64,000 nt of DNA from Porphyra umbilicalis. Taxonomy: Eukaryota > Rhodophyta > Bangiophyceae > Bangiales > Bangiaceae. This document shows positions 10,488 to 22,293 of this stretch, one piece after another (within the stretch, counting starts at the first letter, position 1; each line of letters opens with the position of its first letter). A program made the position numbers and the translations under genes. A model generated the notes under the pieces. That model saw only the letters and a program-made list of their open reading frames with translations, did no database searches and was not told where the DNA came from. The stretch is taken from positions 1 through 64,000 of the forward strand of contig KV919034.1 of assembly GCA_002049455.2 (NCBI GenBank), written 5' to 3'.

Positions 10488-11113
10488 ATGGCTCCTCCCC
10501 CCGCAGACAATGCGGCGGCCCCCACCCCTCCAGCCTCCCCCACGACCCCCCCCCCCCCTCGGCCACCCACCTCCCCACGTGGCTCGCCGCTCACGCGGCG
10601 TCGCTCTCCCCCCCCATCTGTAACGCGCTGTTGTCCAACGGGGACCTCGTCGTCATGGTCGTTGGGGGCCCCAACGCGCGCTCTGACTTCCACGTCGAAG
10701 CCGGCGACGAGTGGTTTTACCAACTGGCCGGCACCCTCACCCTCCACACGGTGGCACCCGACGGGGCCCACTCGGCGGTCGTCCTCGGGCCGGGCGACAC
10801 GTACGCCCTGCCGGGGGGGGTGCCCCACTCCCCGCGCCGCTCGGCGGCGTCGGTCGGCCTCGTCGTCGAGCGGCGGCGGCGGCCGGGGGAAGTCGACGCC
10901 CTCCGCTGGTACTGTGGGCGGGGGGGGGTGCCGGGCGGCTGCGGCGCGGTCGTCCACGAGGAGGTGTTTGTGTGTCGGGATCTGGCGGCGGACCTCCCGC
11001 CGCTCGTGCGGGGGTACTGGGCGGATGTGGGGAAGCGCACGTGTGGGGGGTGCGGGTGGGTGGAGCAGCCTGGGGGGGGGGGGGGGGGGAGGGGGGGGGG
11101 GGGGGGTGATTGA
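10488..11113 (+). CDS. HAAO: 3-hydroxyanthranilate 3,4-dioxygenase
   Basis: A cupin-fold non-haem Fe(II) ring-cleaving dioxygenase of the kynurenine route to quinolinate and NAD. Visible: NGDLVVMVVGGPNARSDFHV followed by EAGDEWFYQ with the Fe ligands His and Glu, the third ligand His in LPGGVPHSPRR, and the family segment LRWYCG. A C-terminal four-Cys site (WYC, GGCG, then RTCGGCG) matches the rubredoxin-like zinc site of the bacterial/fungal-type enzyme. The likely start is ATG 10488 (context CTACAATGG, MAPPPADNAAAPTPP), but the catalytic body is in the next frame. The two join by a net -1 shift in the 13-C run at 10546-10558. After the zinc site the frame ends in Gly encoded by G tracts, so the exact C-terminus is uncertain. 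Confidence 0.88.
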
Positions 11114-12557
11114 GGCGGACCCTGCGGCCGCGGCCGAGGCGGCGGCGGCGGAAGCGGCGGCGGCGGTGTTGGGGGCGGGCGCGGGGGGGGGGGGGGGTGA
11201 CGGGCCGCGTGTGGGTGGCAGCCGCGGGGCGGGCGGCACGGGGCGGCGGGGCGCCGCGGTTTGGCGGCGGTCCCGCTGCGGGGGGCTCGCCCGCCCACCG
11301 GTTGGGAGAGACCCGGGCGTGCAGCAGAGGCAGCGTCATGTAGGCTGCCGCAGCACCCGGCCGGGTACCCCGACCCGACGGGTCGCTGTCGCGCGCCGGT
11401 CGCCGCCACTGTTGCAGCTGCCGGTTGGTGTGTACGCCGCTCGGGGCGCGACGCGCCGCGCACGCTGCCCGACGAGTCGCTCGATCGACCGGGCGCTCGT
11501 CGTTTCCGGGGACACCCGCCAGTGGCGGCTGCTGCCGCCCCACGACGGACGGCGCCCGCGCCGGTCGGTAGCCGACGGCGGACGGCCTGGCGGCCGCCTG
11601 GCGTGCGATGATGGCGGCTGTGCGGCGCGGAGGAGCGCTCGTGGCTCTTTGGCACGAGGGGGGGGGGGGGGGATGCGACGCGGGCGTCGAGGGCGCCCCC
11701 GCGCGCACCCAACCGGGCGGGAGGGGAGCGCCACTGCGCGCACGCCGCCAGTGGCAGCGTCACGGGCGCCCCGCCGCCGCGCGGCGCGTTGGCGCTCTGG
11801 GGGCGGCGGTGACGGCGCGTTGGGGCGGGGGCGGTCGGGCACAGTTTAAAAATCGGTTAGCAGTCGCTCCCCTGCCCGCGCGCCGTGGCGCGCCGGCGCC
11901 ACCCGTGGCGGGGCGGTGCGCACCGCCGCTCGGCACGCGCGCCCCGTGCGCGGCGCCGCACCGCCAAGGGCGGCGGCGTGTCACTCGCGACCGCCACGAC
12001 GGCGGGGCGCCCCACCACCGCCCGCCGTCACCGCCGCCGTCGCACGGACGTCCCGTCCGTGGCGCGGTCGGGGCGGCGGCGCCCGCAGCGGTGGCACGGC
12101 CGTCGCCGCGGCCGCGACGGCGCAGCCCCGTCCCGCGATCGCCGCCGACACGGCCGCCACGTGCGGGGGCCCGCCGCCAGATTGGCGGGGCGCGGCGACG
12201 CCGCAATGCCCCCGCGCCGCCGCCGCCGCCGCCGTGCCGGGCAGCGCCCGCGGGGGGCACCGCCGACACAGCGGGGACGGCCGACCCCGCGGCGGCATAG
12301 CCGCCAGCGCCGGCAGCGGTTTGGGAAATGAAAAAAAACGGGAGACCGTCGGCGGCCGGCGCTACCACCGACCTGCTGCGAGCGGCGGCGCAGCGGCGCT
12401 CGCAAACTCCCGCTACCACGCCGAGCGCCTCGCAGCCGAGGTGCGGCCGCGGCGGAGCGGGGATGCGGCCGGCACGCCGGCGACGGGACCGCGCCGCAGG
12501 GGGCGCCGCCCGTCCCCCGCGCGCTCGACCGGCACGACGCGGACCGGCTCGCCCCTG
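11114..12557. other. GC-rich low-complexity intergenic sequence
   Basis: Both strands are open in several frames only because stop codons are rare at this GC. The deduced proteins are Arg/Pro/Gly/Ala mixtures with no recognisable domain. It starts with an interrupted poly-G tract (about 11079-11106) and contains a short A run near 12328. I see no gene. It should hold the 3' ends of HAAO and of the MFS gene, which are convergent. Confidence 0.45.
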
Positions 12558-14486
12558 CTAGGGACTCGCAGCCGCGGACGACGGTGGTGCCTTGAGGTCG
12601 ACTTCGGCCATGGGCGACGCGTCCCACTCGTCCCTCGCCGGGGACACTGCCGACGGCACGGGCGGCGGTGGCGTGGCGGCGTGCTCCCCCCCTGCCCCCC
12701 CCGCCGCCGCAGCCCCGCTCGGCGGTGCACCCCCCCCCACCGCCGTCGCCCCCCCCACCGGGGCGGCACCCCCCCCCCCAGCCTCGTCCCCCTCAGACGA
12801 CGACGACGCGTCGAGCGTCACCATCTCATACGACGATGGCGCGCGCCCGCCTTCGGCCGCGGCGCCCACGTCCAAAAACCGGCGGAGCGCCGCCATGGCC
12901 ACGGGCGACGACACGGCCACCCCCCCGATGATCGCCCACATGAGCCGCGTGCGCCGCACCGGCGGCGGCTTCAACGCGCAGTAGGCGCTGAGGAGCGCGC
13001 CCGACATGCCGCCCGTGAGGAGCTTGGTGAGGAAGAGCGGCGCAGACGCCAACGACGAGTACATGCCCTCCTGGCCGACGGGCGAGAGCGTCATGGCATA
13101 CTCGTAGCTGCGCGGCGAGTAGACGGCCTCCCCAACGGACAGGGTGATGAGGAAGGCAATGACCGCCACGTACGAGTCGCCCAGGGCGGTGAGCCAAAAG
13201 GGGGACACGGCAGCGACGGCGGCGCCGCCGAGGATCATGGGGAAGGACGCAATCGGGCGGGAGGCGGCGCCGACGAGCGGCACGAGCACAATAATCATGG
13301 CCGGGTTGATGGCGTAAAAGGCGCCATAGGGCGCGTTGGGGCCAAACACCCGCACCCTGTGGCGGAAAAGCGCGGAACGGCCCGCGGGCGGTGCCACACG
13401 GCAGTCACGGGCAGGCGAGCGAGCAGGGGGTAGCAAGCGGTGGCGGCGGGTCAGTCAGCGACCGGCACCCAGACGCCTCCACCCCCCCCCCCCCCCAACG
13501 GTGACGGCGCGAGCAAAACGGGGAGAGCCACAGCGAGCAAAACGGGCAACGCACATGTACTTGGGCAGGGTACTGTCGAGGTGGCGAAAGACGCTGCGCA
13601 CGCCGACGAGGAGCAGCATGAGCACGGCGAGGCGCCAAAACTGGCGCGACCGCAGCACGATGCGGCAGCGCTCGAGCGTCGACGGTTCGGCGAGCAGCGG
13701 GTCGGCCGTTGGGGCCCGTCCCCCCCCCCCCCCCCCCCACCCCTCCCCCTCCCCCTCCTCCGCCCCGTCCACCACCGCCGACACGGCAGCGGCGGCGGGG
13801 GCCCCCCCCACGGGCGGTGGCACGTACGGGCGCACGACCCCCCCCTCGTCCACCTCCACGTTGCGCACGCCCACAGCAATGAGGATGGCCGACGAGGCCG
13901 TCGCGGCCGCCCCCAGCAGCAGCACCCCCCGCAGCGCCGACAGCGTCCCCCCCCCTCCCCACGGGGGCGTCAGCCCCCCCGCAAACGCCGCGCGGGCAGC
14001 GTCGACCCCCCCCCCCGCCACCAACGCGCCGACGTTCATGACCGTGTAAAAGAGGGCAAAGCCGAGCGTCCGCGACCGCCCGTTGGTGTACCGCCGCACG
14101 GCGATGGTCAAGACCGGCACGCCGAGCGCGTCAGACGCGGGGAGGAGGGTGTAGAGGAGCACGAGCGCCGTCGTACGGTCGCGCGTCACGCCGAGCACCC
14201 CACGCGCGACGGTCGCGACGCCGGCGCCGACGAGCAGCGACGACCGCACGCCGAGGCGGTCAATGACGGCGCCGCCGGCGACGCCGTAGAGCGTCGACGC
14301 GACGCCATAGCCGCCATAGTGGAGGCCGGCGGCAATGTCGGAAAAGTCAAACTCGTCGCTCAGGTAGAGGGTCATGGTTAGGCTCGACGAAAAGTAGGCA
14401 AAGGAGGCGAGGAGCTTGAGGAGGTAGACGAGCCACAGGTCGCGGGGGGCCTCGCCGAGGGGGCCAAAACTCGAGAGGAAGGACAT
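12558..14486 (-). CDS. Major facilitator superfamily transporter, one intron
   Basis: Exons 14486-13555 and 13356-12558 join in phase 2 to give 576 residues. The start MSFLSSFGPLGEAPRDLWLV is followed by a first half with about six hydrophobic helices, the loop sequence GGAVIDRLGVRSSLLVGAGV typical of the MFS helix 2-3 loop, then a long Gly/acidic cytosolic loop. The second half begins at the splice junction LPKYM-VRVFGPNAPYGAFYA and continues with INPAMIIVLVPLVG, SVGEAVYSPRSYEYAM and SLASAPLFLTKLLTGGMSGA. The Ser/Gly/Ala-rich C-terminal tail is likely cytosolic. The substrate is unknown; the VRVFGP-INP region resembles a protist/oomycete MFS group I know only as uncharacterised. Confidence 0.87.
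13357..13554 (-). other. Spliceosomal intron in the MFS gene
   Basis: 198 bp, GTGCGT at the donor and TTTTCCGCCACAG at the acceptor on the minus strand. Splicing rebuilds the continuous LPKYMVRVFGPNAPYG segment. A run of 14 G lies inside the intron on the minus strand. Confidence 0.85.
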
Positions 14487-14572
14487 GGCGTGGGGGGCTG
14501 CGGCGACAGGGAACAAGGGGGGGAAGGGAGGCGCGGGGGTGGCGCAAGAGTCGTGGAGGGATGTGGGGAGAA

Positions 14573-14622
14573 GGGCAAGACGAGCCGGCCAGCTGCAGGG
14601 CAAGACGAGCCGGCCAGCTGCA
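14573..14622. repeat. 25-bp tandem duplication upstream of the MFS gene
   Basis: Two perfect head-to-tail copies of a 25-bp unit beginning GGGCAAGACGAGCCGGCCAG, about 90-140 bp upstream of the MFS start codon. It could be a duplicated promoter element. Confidence 0.8.
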
Positions 14623-17600
14623 GCGCCGAGAGGAAGGGCCGGATGCTGCACCCGGCTGGACTGGGTGGCCGTCTCTGTCGCAGAGCTCGGCACTGGTGAC
14701 GCCACCAGCCTGGCACTACGCAGAATTTCACAAATACATTATGAGCTGACTCTTCCAATTACCTATACCAGACATTGGGCGAAATATTAAAACTCTGGCG
14801 AAAGCCTTGCACTGAGTGCCAGGCTGTGAGCGAAGCTTCGCGAAAATATCTTCATAGTCAAGGACACTCGGGGAAAATCGAGCGAAGACACTCAAAAGAG
14901 TCGACATGAATGCACACGACCTTTATCACCAGAGCGTCGGCTGCACCCCACCCGGTCTGCATATGACTTTTTCTCCGCGACACTGCCGATTTCTGCGAGT
15001 GCTTTCTCCACGGCCGGCACGGGCTTCAAAACAACAGCGTCTACACGATAGGAAAGCGCGCCGCCACAGCAGTTAGAGGCGGGCCCATGTGCGTCCCCCC
15101 CCCTCACTCTTTGCTTTTTTCAAAGATTCATGAGGACACTTGCCCATGCCGTATGCCTTTGCGCTGCTCGACCATTCTGTGAACGACTGTTGTCCAGAGC
15201 GTCGTGTCCACATGGCGCGTGTCAGCGGCTGTGAGCGCGGCGACGGTGTGAAATCTAAGCGGCATAGTAGCTCACGTGAGCTGCAGCGCGTGCGTGACAC
15301 GGTGCTTGGTCGCTTCTATGGGAGCCACAGGACAAAGGGCGTTGAGGTCGGGGTTGAGCTGCAGGGGGGGGTTGCCAGTTTAGTCGGCTCTGCGATTCTG
15401 CCCACGATGGCAGGCCATTTCGCTCAGATCTTACTTTTTACGTGGCGTGCCACAAAGGTTCCACTTGGAAGTCAATCAGTGGGCGAACGCATTGCCACGT
15501 GGGTCTCTGAGAGTGCGTTTCGTCGAGGGGGATGTGGAAGCTTCTGTACCTACTGTACAGTACGTACGTACTGTAACAAGTCTTGAAGATGTTCGGAGAC
15601 TTTCGGGCGAGACTGCCTGACTGCCCGCGCCACTCACTCGAGCTGCCTGCCGCTCATGCCTCGCTCATGCCACGTACCGCTCCCTTATGCAGCCGATGGC
15701 CGAGAAGCGCGCAACGCTGCAGCGCGACGCTGAGGGGCGGCAAGGGATCACCCTCCCCACTGTATTGATGGATTCCCCACAATCTGCGACAACCAATGGC
15801 GGGTCGTGTGGTTCTTCAGATTAGGGCCTGACGTTCTGTACTTTGCACCACGGCCGCGGGCAGCCAGGTGATGCGGCTGACGCTCGACCGGTCGCCTCGC
15901 ACCGGCCGCGGCTCGTCAGCTACCCGGCAACGTACCAGGCATCGCCGAGCCGCGGCTGCCTTCTTGGGTCCCTTGGTGGAGTTTCTCCGGCTGCCCGTTG
16001 TCGTCCAAATGCCCAGCCTCGTTGCGACGCTAGCGCGGCGGCGCGCGGGCCCATTGCGGGCCCCCCACTGCAGTACGTAGGTTGGAGAGCGGTGCGGCTT
16101 TAGTGAAGGGTGTTACGCGTTGTCAACTGTTGCGTCGCCGTGTCTCGTGCCGGCCGCGATTTGTTCAGCTCCCCCGCCATTGGGGCCGAGGGAGGGGGCC
16201 GGCGCCCGGCTTGCCGTCTTAAGGGGAGGAGGAGGTTGTGTGATTGACAGTGGCACGCATGTACGCCTACTGTGGCCCGCCCTCACCTCTGTTTTTCTTG
16301 TGCACGACGGCGCATGGAAGTGGCTACGTGGTGCGGCGGCCGCGGGGGTGTGTATGGAAGACGATCGGACGCAGCAGCGTGGCAGTGGCAACAGACGTCG
16401 GCCGACGTTGTCTGACTGGGAAGGCGCGCCACCATCGTCATGTCATGACTTTTTCCAATCGAGACCTCATCGAGGCCTCATTTGCGATGAGGTTGGCATC
16501 GCTCAGGATATGATTTCCTGCAGGGTTTCTCGATGGACATTGTTGGGGTTTGCGATGGGCTGAATTGGGTGGCCACAAGCGCCCAGACCGTCGACCTATA
16601 GGATGCGTGGAAGAGCAGTTACTTTCGCTGAGTTGATTGGAGAAACTCCTACGAACTAAACTAAATACAATGGGACGACCACCGTCGTCCCGCCACCTCC
16701 TTCGACATCTTGCCGGTCTGTGACTCCTGGCCGAGCTCGAGCTTGGGCGAACTGAAGTGGAGTCAATGTGTGGAGCGTGCGCGCGGGCGAATAACGTTTG
16801 CATACAGAGTGTTCGAGACAATGACTGTGCTTTCAATGGTTTTTTCGCTCTCTCATCGACGTGCGACTGTCTCTATGTACACTTCTGCGGTTGATGCTAT
16901 CGGCCCGACGAGCTGTTGCAGACGCCAAGTCAGATGCCGCCGGGGATGCTTCTTGCGAAGAAGACGTGGTCACGACGACGGTGAGACGAAGAACTTGTAA
17001 AGCTAAGTTCATCATCATTCGTGCAAGAATGCTTGGATTTTCTATTGACAGAACGTTGGTCGACACGTCAAGACACTTCGGAATCAACTGCCCAATCAGG
17101 ATGGCTGCATCTAGTTTAATGACAGAACAGTCAGACCCTCGAAAGTTGACAGGACCTCATCGCGTCGATGACTTCAATGGGATGACCGATGGACAGGAAA
17201 AAGCCCATCGACGGTCTTTTTTCGCCCATCGAACGTCCATCGAGAGCTCGATGGGTCCGCGATGGGAGAATGTCCAGAGCGGACGATTCTGACTGCTGAG
17301 TACAGCAACAGCACCCGCGGCGGGGCGGGAAGGACGCAACGCGGGCCCGCATCGGCACGTGTGGGAAGGAGGGGCTGTGGGCGGCCCAAACCCCCCTCGT
17401 AGCGGCTGACGCGTCGGAGGAGTGGGGACGGGATGCCGGCGCCACTCTGCTTGCAGCGTGGGAGTCGGGGCTCCACCCGCGCCACGCGTAGACGGCGCGT
17501 GCCGCGTGGTTGCGGCGGGTGTGGGGGGGTGGGAGTCGTCGCTACTTGAGCGCACCGCCGGTGTGCAAGGTAGAACGCTCCCCCATTGCAGCAAAATCGG

Positions 17601-17694
17601 TTAGCCGCCGATCCGCATACCCCATCATCGTTCCGGGGAGCGTCGTCCCTTCTCCATTGCGGACGACGCGCAAGTCCTCCCCCTTCCCGCCGCC
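14623..17694. other. Intergenic, AT-richer, repeat-bearing
   Basis: No protein-like frame is visible. The sequence is AT-richer than the genes around it (notably 14700-15000 and 16560-17130) and has short palindromes such as ACTGTACAGTACGTACGTAC near 15551. A cluster of CATCGA motifs at both ends of 16450-17270 is described separately. The last ~60 bp lead into the alkaline phosphatase start. Confidence 0.45.
16450..17270. mobile_element. Possible non-autonomous element with CATCGA subterminal repeats
   Basis: CATCGA/TCGATG motifs are concentrated at the two ends (left near 16458-16535, right near 17155-17265) and sparse between. The right end includes the palindrome CCATCGAGAGCTCGATGG at 17238-17255. 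This resembles the subterminal repeats of other elements in the window, but I found no clear terminal repeat or target duplication. Confidence 0.3.
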
Positions 17695-20058
17695 ATGGCG
17701 TCCTTCCGCCGGGCCGTGGCGGTCGCCACTGTTGCCGCCGCCGCCGTTGCGGCGGCGGCACCCGCCGTCGGCCTCCAGAAGCCCGAGCGCCACTTTGGGT
17801 GCCCCCCGGGCAAGAATGTGTGCGTCTACCCCATCGACACGGCGACGATGCAAGCCGAGGCCCTGTTTGACTTCCAGGTAGAGTTGCACGTCCTCGACCG
17901 GGTGCCCGTGGCCAAGCCCGTGACGCAGGAGTTGGCCATCACCATCAAGCTCCCGTCGGGGGAGACGACCACCCCGGAGGCCCTCTTCCCGGGCGTCAGC
18001 CCCGTGTACCGCACGTGGGACCTCAAGGCGTTCAAGGACATGTCCGATGAGAACCCGGTCGGGTACGACTCGTACGCGGCGACGTGGCGCAACGTGTTCA
18101 TCCCCAAGGCTGTTGGCGGCGGCGCCCTGACCGTCTCCGTGGTGGCTCGCAACGTGACCACCGAGGTGACGTACGACATCCGCAAGCCGACGGTTCGCAA
18201 GGCCAAGAACGTTATCTTGTTCATTGGCGACGGCATGAGCTTGACGATGATGTCCGCCGCTCGCCTCGTGTCCCGTGGCATGTACCATGGCAAGTATAAG
18301 GACAAGCTGACGATGCAGAAGATGGACAACTTTGCGCTGCTGTCGACGAGCGGCGTTGGCGCCATCATCTCGGACAGTGCCAACACCGCCTCGACGTACC
18401 ACACGGGCCACAAGACGAGTGTCAACGCGCTTGGCGTCTACGCCGACAGCGGGGACGACACGTTTGCGCACCCGAAGCAGGAACTCCTGACTGAGTACGT
18501 CAAGCAAGCCATGGGCATGAAGGTCGGCGTCGTCACTACGGCGCAAGTGCAGGACGCGACGCCCGCGTCGGCCTACTCCCACGTGCGCCGTCGCGGGGAG
18601 AAGGCGGCGATCACGTCGCAGGCCATTAACGGCTGCGCCAGCTGTGTCCTGCCCGTGATGCCCGACGTGCTCATGGGCGGCGGCGGCAAGTACTTCCTTC
18701 CCGACCGCTCCGTCGACGGCAGCAACATGTTTGACAAATACGCGGCGGCGGGCTACACTGTCACCCACACGGCCAAGGACATGGCGGCGGCGGCGTCGAA
18801 CCCGGCCACCAAGAAGCTGCTGACCATCTCTCACCGGTCCAACATGGACGTGTGGATGGACCGCCACATGTACCCGGAGAACCTGCGGGCGAGCAAGGAC
18901 GACCCGACGGGCGAGGGCAAGGTCCTCGACCAGCCCGACCTTGAGGACATGGCCATGTCGGCTCTGGAGGTGCTCACGCGCGATAATGACAATGGCTTTT
19001 ACCTCCTCATCGAGGGGGCGTCGGTCGACAAGAGCGCGCATTCGCTGGACACGCCGCGGGCGCTGGCGGACCTCATTGAGCTGGACAACACCGTCGCCAA
19101 GGTCTTGGAATGGACCAAGAAGAACGGCGACAACACGCTCGTGCTTGCCACGGCCGACCATTAGCACAGCTTTGATGTGTACGGTACTGTCGACACCAAG
19201 ATTTGGAAGGATTCGGTTGTGGCGACGGCGGAGAAGCCCGTCAGCGACCTGGACAACTACTGCTCGTCGGTGACCGACAACGTCGGCCACTCCTTCAAGT
19301 CGGCCTTTGGGTCGGGCAAGAACTCGGGGCGGTCTTCCAACTTGGCTCGCCGCTCGGCGATCGGCACGTACGCCAAGGCGGGGTACCCCGACTTTGTGAA
19401 CCGCGGCGACAACTTCCCCGTGACGTGGGACGTGCGGACGACGCTCGCCAGTGGCTTTGTCGCGCACCCTGACCACACCACGAGCTTCTCCGTCCAGTCG
19501 TCGACCAAGGATCCGGCCGACAAGGTTGGCGGCGTGGCCGTCAACGTCAAGGAGGACGACCCCAACGGCATCTTTATGAGCGGCAACCTGCCACCGAAAT
19601 CCTCGTCGGGCGTCCACTCCATGGCGGACGTCGGCGTGTTTGCGTCGGGGCCGGGCTCGGAGCGCGTGCGCGGCATGCTCGACAGCACGGACCTGTTCCA
19701 CATCATGGCGTCGGCGCTCGGCGTCGGCACGGACGGGCGCCAGGGCGGCGCGCCGGTGCCGTCGGGCACGACGCCCACCGCGCCCGTCCCGGCGCCGGCG
19801 CCGACGGCGGCGGTGCCGGCGCCGACGGCGGCGGTGCCGGCGCCCATGCCGCCAGTGACGGCGCCGCCCCTGGTGTTGGTGCCGACGCCCACGCCGGCGG
19901 CGACGGCCATGCCGGCGACGCCAGTCACGCCAGCCAAGCCGGGCAACGGCGGGGCCGTGGGCGTGTCCCCCCCGGCGTGCTCCCAGGCGACGGCGTCGAC
20001 GGCGTCGACGCCGGTCGACGATGACGAGGAGGACGAGGACGAGGAGGTCGAGCAGTAG
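17695..20058 (+). CDS. Secreted alkaline phosphatase with one in-frame TAG codon
   Basis: 787 codons with a single TAG (19162-19164, codon 490) inside an otherwise continuous frame. A signal peptide is evident (MASFRRAVAVATVAAAAVAA). The alkaline phosphatase core has NVILFIGDGMSL (metal Asp), ISDSANTAS with the catalytic Ser, ATPASAYSHVRR, EGASVDKSAHSLD, LATADH (metal Asp-His), then after the TAG HSFDVYGT, and the C-terminal ligand region SGVHSMADVGVFASGPGSER. The enzyme hydrolyses phosphomonoesters outside the cell. Where relatives have a sense codon between TADH and H(S)FD, the gene has TAG, one C-to-T step from CAG (Gln). Coding character is equally strong on both sides. The tail has PAPTAAVPAPTAAVPAPMPP repeats and ends DDDEEDEDEEVEQ. 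Possible explanations are a recent nonsense mutation, a base-call error, or readthrough. Confidence 0.9.
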
Positions 20059-21652
20059 AGTTGCGTCTCTGGGGCGCGTGTGGGGGCACCGCGGGGGCGT
20101 CGCGCCATCTTTTTCAAAGGAAGCGACCCGCGTTTTTCGTTCCACAAAATGTGTCTGCGCGCGCGGGAAAAAAAAAAGGGGGCACGGCTCGCGGGCGCGT
20201 CGACGGCCCGGGCTCCCGCCCGCCCGACGCCGCGCGCCCCGTGGGACGGCGGTCCACGACGCGGGCCCGACGGATCGGTCGCCGCCGCGACGGTCCGCTC
20301 CAGCGTGTCGGTTTGAAGGCGCCAACCGGCGGACAGGGGTGTGTGTCTGGGCGGCTCTCCCGCGCACGGCCGCCCCCCCGCGCGCGCGCGCTCCCCGCGC
20401 GCCGCGCGGCGGCGGCGGCCGCGTCAGACCCCCACGCCGCCGCCCGCCGGTCGCGCGCGCGCGCGCGCGCGCCCCCAGGCGGCGCCCCGCCGCCACCGCC
20501 GACCCCCCCCGTGCCCCGGCCTGTGCGCCGCCCGGTCCCCCGGCCGCCCCACCCCGCAGCGCTTTGCGGCACCGCCGGTGGCGGCAGGGGCGCACGGGCC
20601 CGCACGCACGCGGGCGCCCGGGCGGCGGCACTGGTCAGACGCCCCCCGCGACGGCGGGCGCGTCGGCGCGGGGGAATGAAGCGGAGCGGCTCGTCGGCGC
20701 GCGCGCGGCGGCGTAGACGCGCCTAAGGTAACGGAAAAAAAAAAAAAAAAAAAAAAACGTGCCCCACACGGGCGGCCGCCCCGCGCGCGCGGCCACCGCC
20801 ACAGACGTGCGCGCCTCCCAGCGGCGTGTGGCCACCCCCCCCCCCCCACCTCACGCGCGCACGCGGGGGCGGCGCGGGTGGCGGAGGCGGGTCCCCCCCC
20901 CCCCACGCCCCCCCCCCCCCCCCCCATCCGCCAAACACTCCCCCACCGTCGCCCGCGGCGGCGCCCCCCCCACCCGCGCGTTGACTCAGCGCACCCCCCC
21001 CCCCCCCGGTGCCACCACCACCCCCGCCCCCGCCGCCGCCGCCGCCGCGCCCGCAACCGCCCGCGCCGCACCGGCGGGCGCCCCGCCGCCGCCGCCGCCG
21101 CCCGCCCCGGGTGCGTGACGGCGGCGGCAGCGGCGGCACGGGGACACGGCGCCGGGGGGGGGGGGGGGCGGGGGGGGGGAGCGCCCGCTTGCGCCCCCGG
21201 GGGGGAGGACTGGGGACGGGGGGGGGGGGGGGGGGGTCGCCCCCACAACCGCCTCGGCGGCCGCAACCACCGCCGCCGCCGCCGCCACAGCGTCGGCAGA
21301 CGCGCCGGCGGCGGCGGCGGCGGCCATCACGTCGGCGGGGGGGGGGGGGGGCGCCGCCGCCGCCCCCGCCGCCGCCGGGGGGGGGGGGACCCCACCCGCC
21401 GCCGCCAATGACGGCGGCGGCGGCGGCGGCAGCGGCGGCGGCGACGGCCGCCGCCCCGTCAGCGGCGGCGGCGGCGGTGACTGCTGCGTCGGCGGCCGCC
21501 GCGCGCGCCCCCACCCCGCCGCCGCCCGCCGCCGCCGCTGCCGGCGGGTGCGCGTCGCCGGCGGGGGCACCCGCTGGTGCCGGGGGGGGGGGGCGCCGCG
21601 CGGCGCCGGGGGGGGGGGGGCGCCGGCGGGTGGACGGCCGGCCGCGCCCCCG

Positions 21653-21687
<35 letters not shown>

Positions 21688-22293
21688 GTCGGCGGCGGCG
21701 GGCGGGGTGGGGGTGGGGGTGGGGGTGGGGGTGGGGGTGGGGGTGGGGGTGGGGGGGGGGGGGGGGGGGAGCGACCGCCGCCATGGCGGCCGGCGCGCGC
21801 AAGTGTGGGAACGGGGGGGGGGGGCGGGGGGGGGGGGGGGGGGGGGGGGAGGCACACCCACCACCGCCAACGACCCCCACGCGCCGCCGCCACCGCCGCC
21901 GCCGCCGGCCGCACCGCCCGTCGCGGGGGGCGGCGGGGGCGGCGCGGGCGGGAGGGGGCGACGCGCGCGGCGCGGGCGGGGGGGGCGCCAGCCGCGGCGC
22001 GGCGGCGCGGCGCGGCGGCGCGACGGGGGCGTGGGGGGCGGCCGCGGGCGCCGCCGCGGGCGCCCCCGCCGCGCCCGCCGGGGCGACGGCGGTGGCGGCA
22101 GCGGCGCCGCCGCGCGGCGCGCGCGCGGTCGCGGTGGGGGGGGGGAGGGGGTGGGGGGCCCGCGCCGCCGCGCCCGTCCGCCGCGCGCGCGCCCCGCCGC
22201 CGCCGCGGTGCGGTGGCCTCCCCGTTTGGCTGCACGGGGCTTTGCCTGCGCACGCGCGGCGTTGCGTGGCGGCGTGCTAGGGGGTTATCCCTC
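20059..22293. other. Extreme-GC low-complexity block
   Basis: Nearly pure G/C with many runs of 8-20 identical bases, open in most frames and without recognisable proteins. An uninterrupted A run of about 27 lies at 20731-20757 and a shorter one near 20168. The tracts make the sequence itself doubtful. No gene is supported. Confidence 0.5.
21708..21770. repeat. (GGGGGT)n microsatellite running into poly-G
   Basis: Eight or so copies of the hexamer GGGGGT followed by an uninterrupted G run of about 19. On the plus strand this is a strong G-quadruplex-forming sequence. Confidence 0.9.

Noticed and set aside
17542..20631. A 1029-codon minus-strand open frame opposite the alkaline phosphatase
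   Set aside because: It is the antisense shadow of the alkaline phosphatase coding sequence; its Arg/His/Val-rich composition is typical of antisense GC-rich codons.
20731..20757. Poly-A run as the tail of a retroposed gene
   Set aside because: No coding or SINE-like body lies upstream and no flanking duplication was seen.
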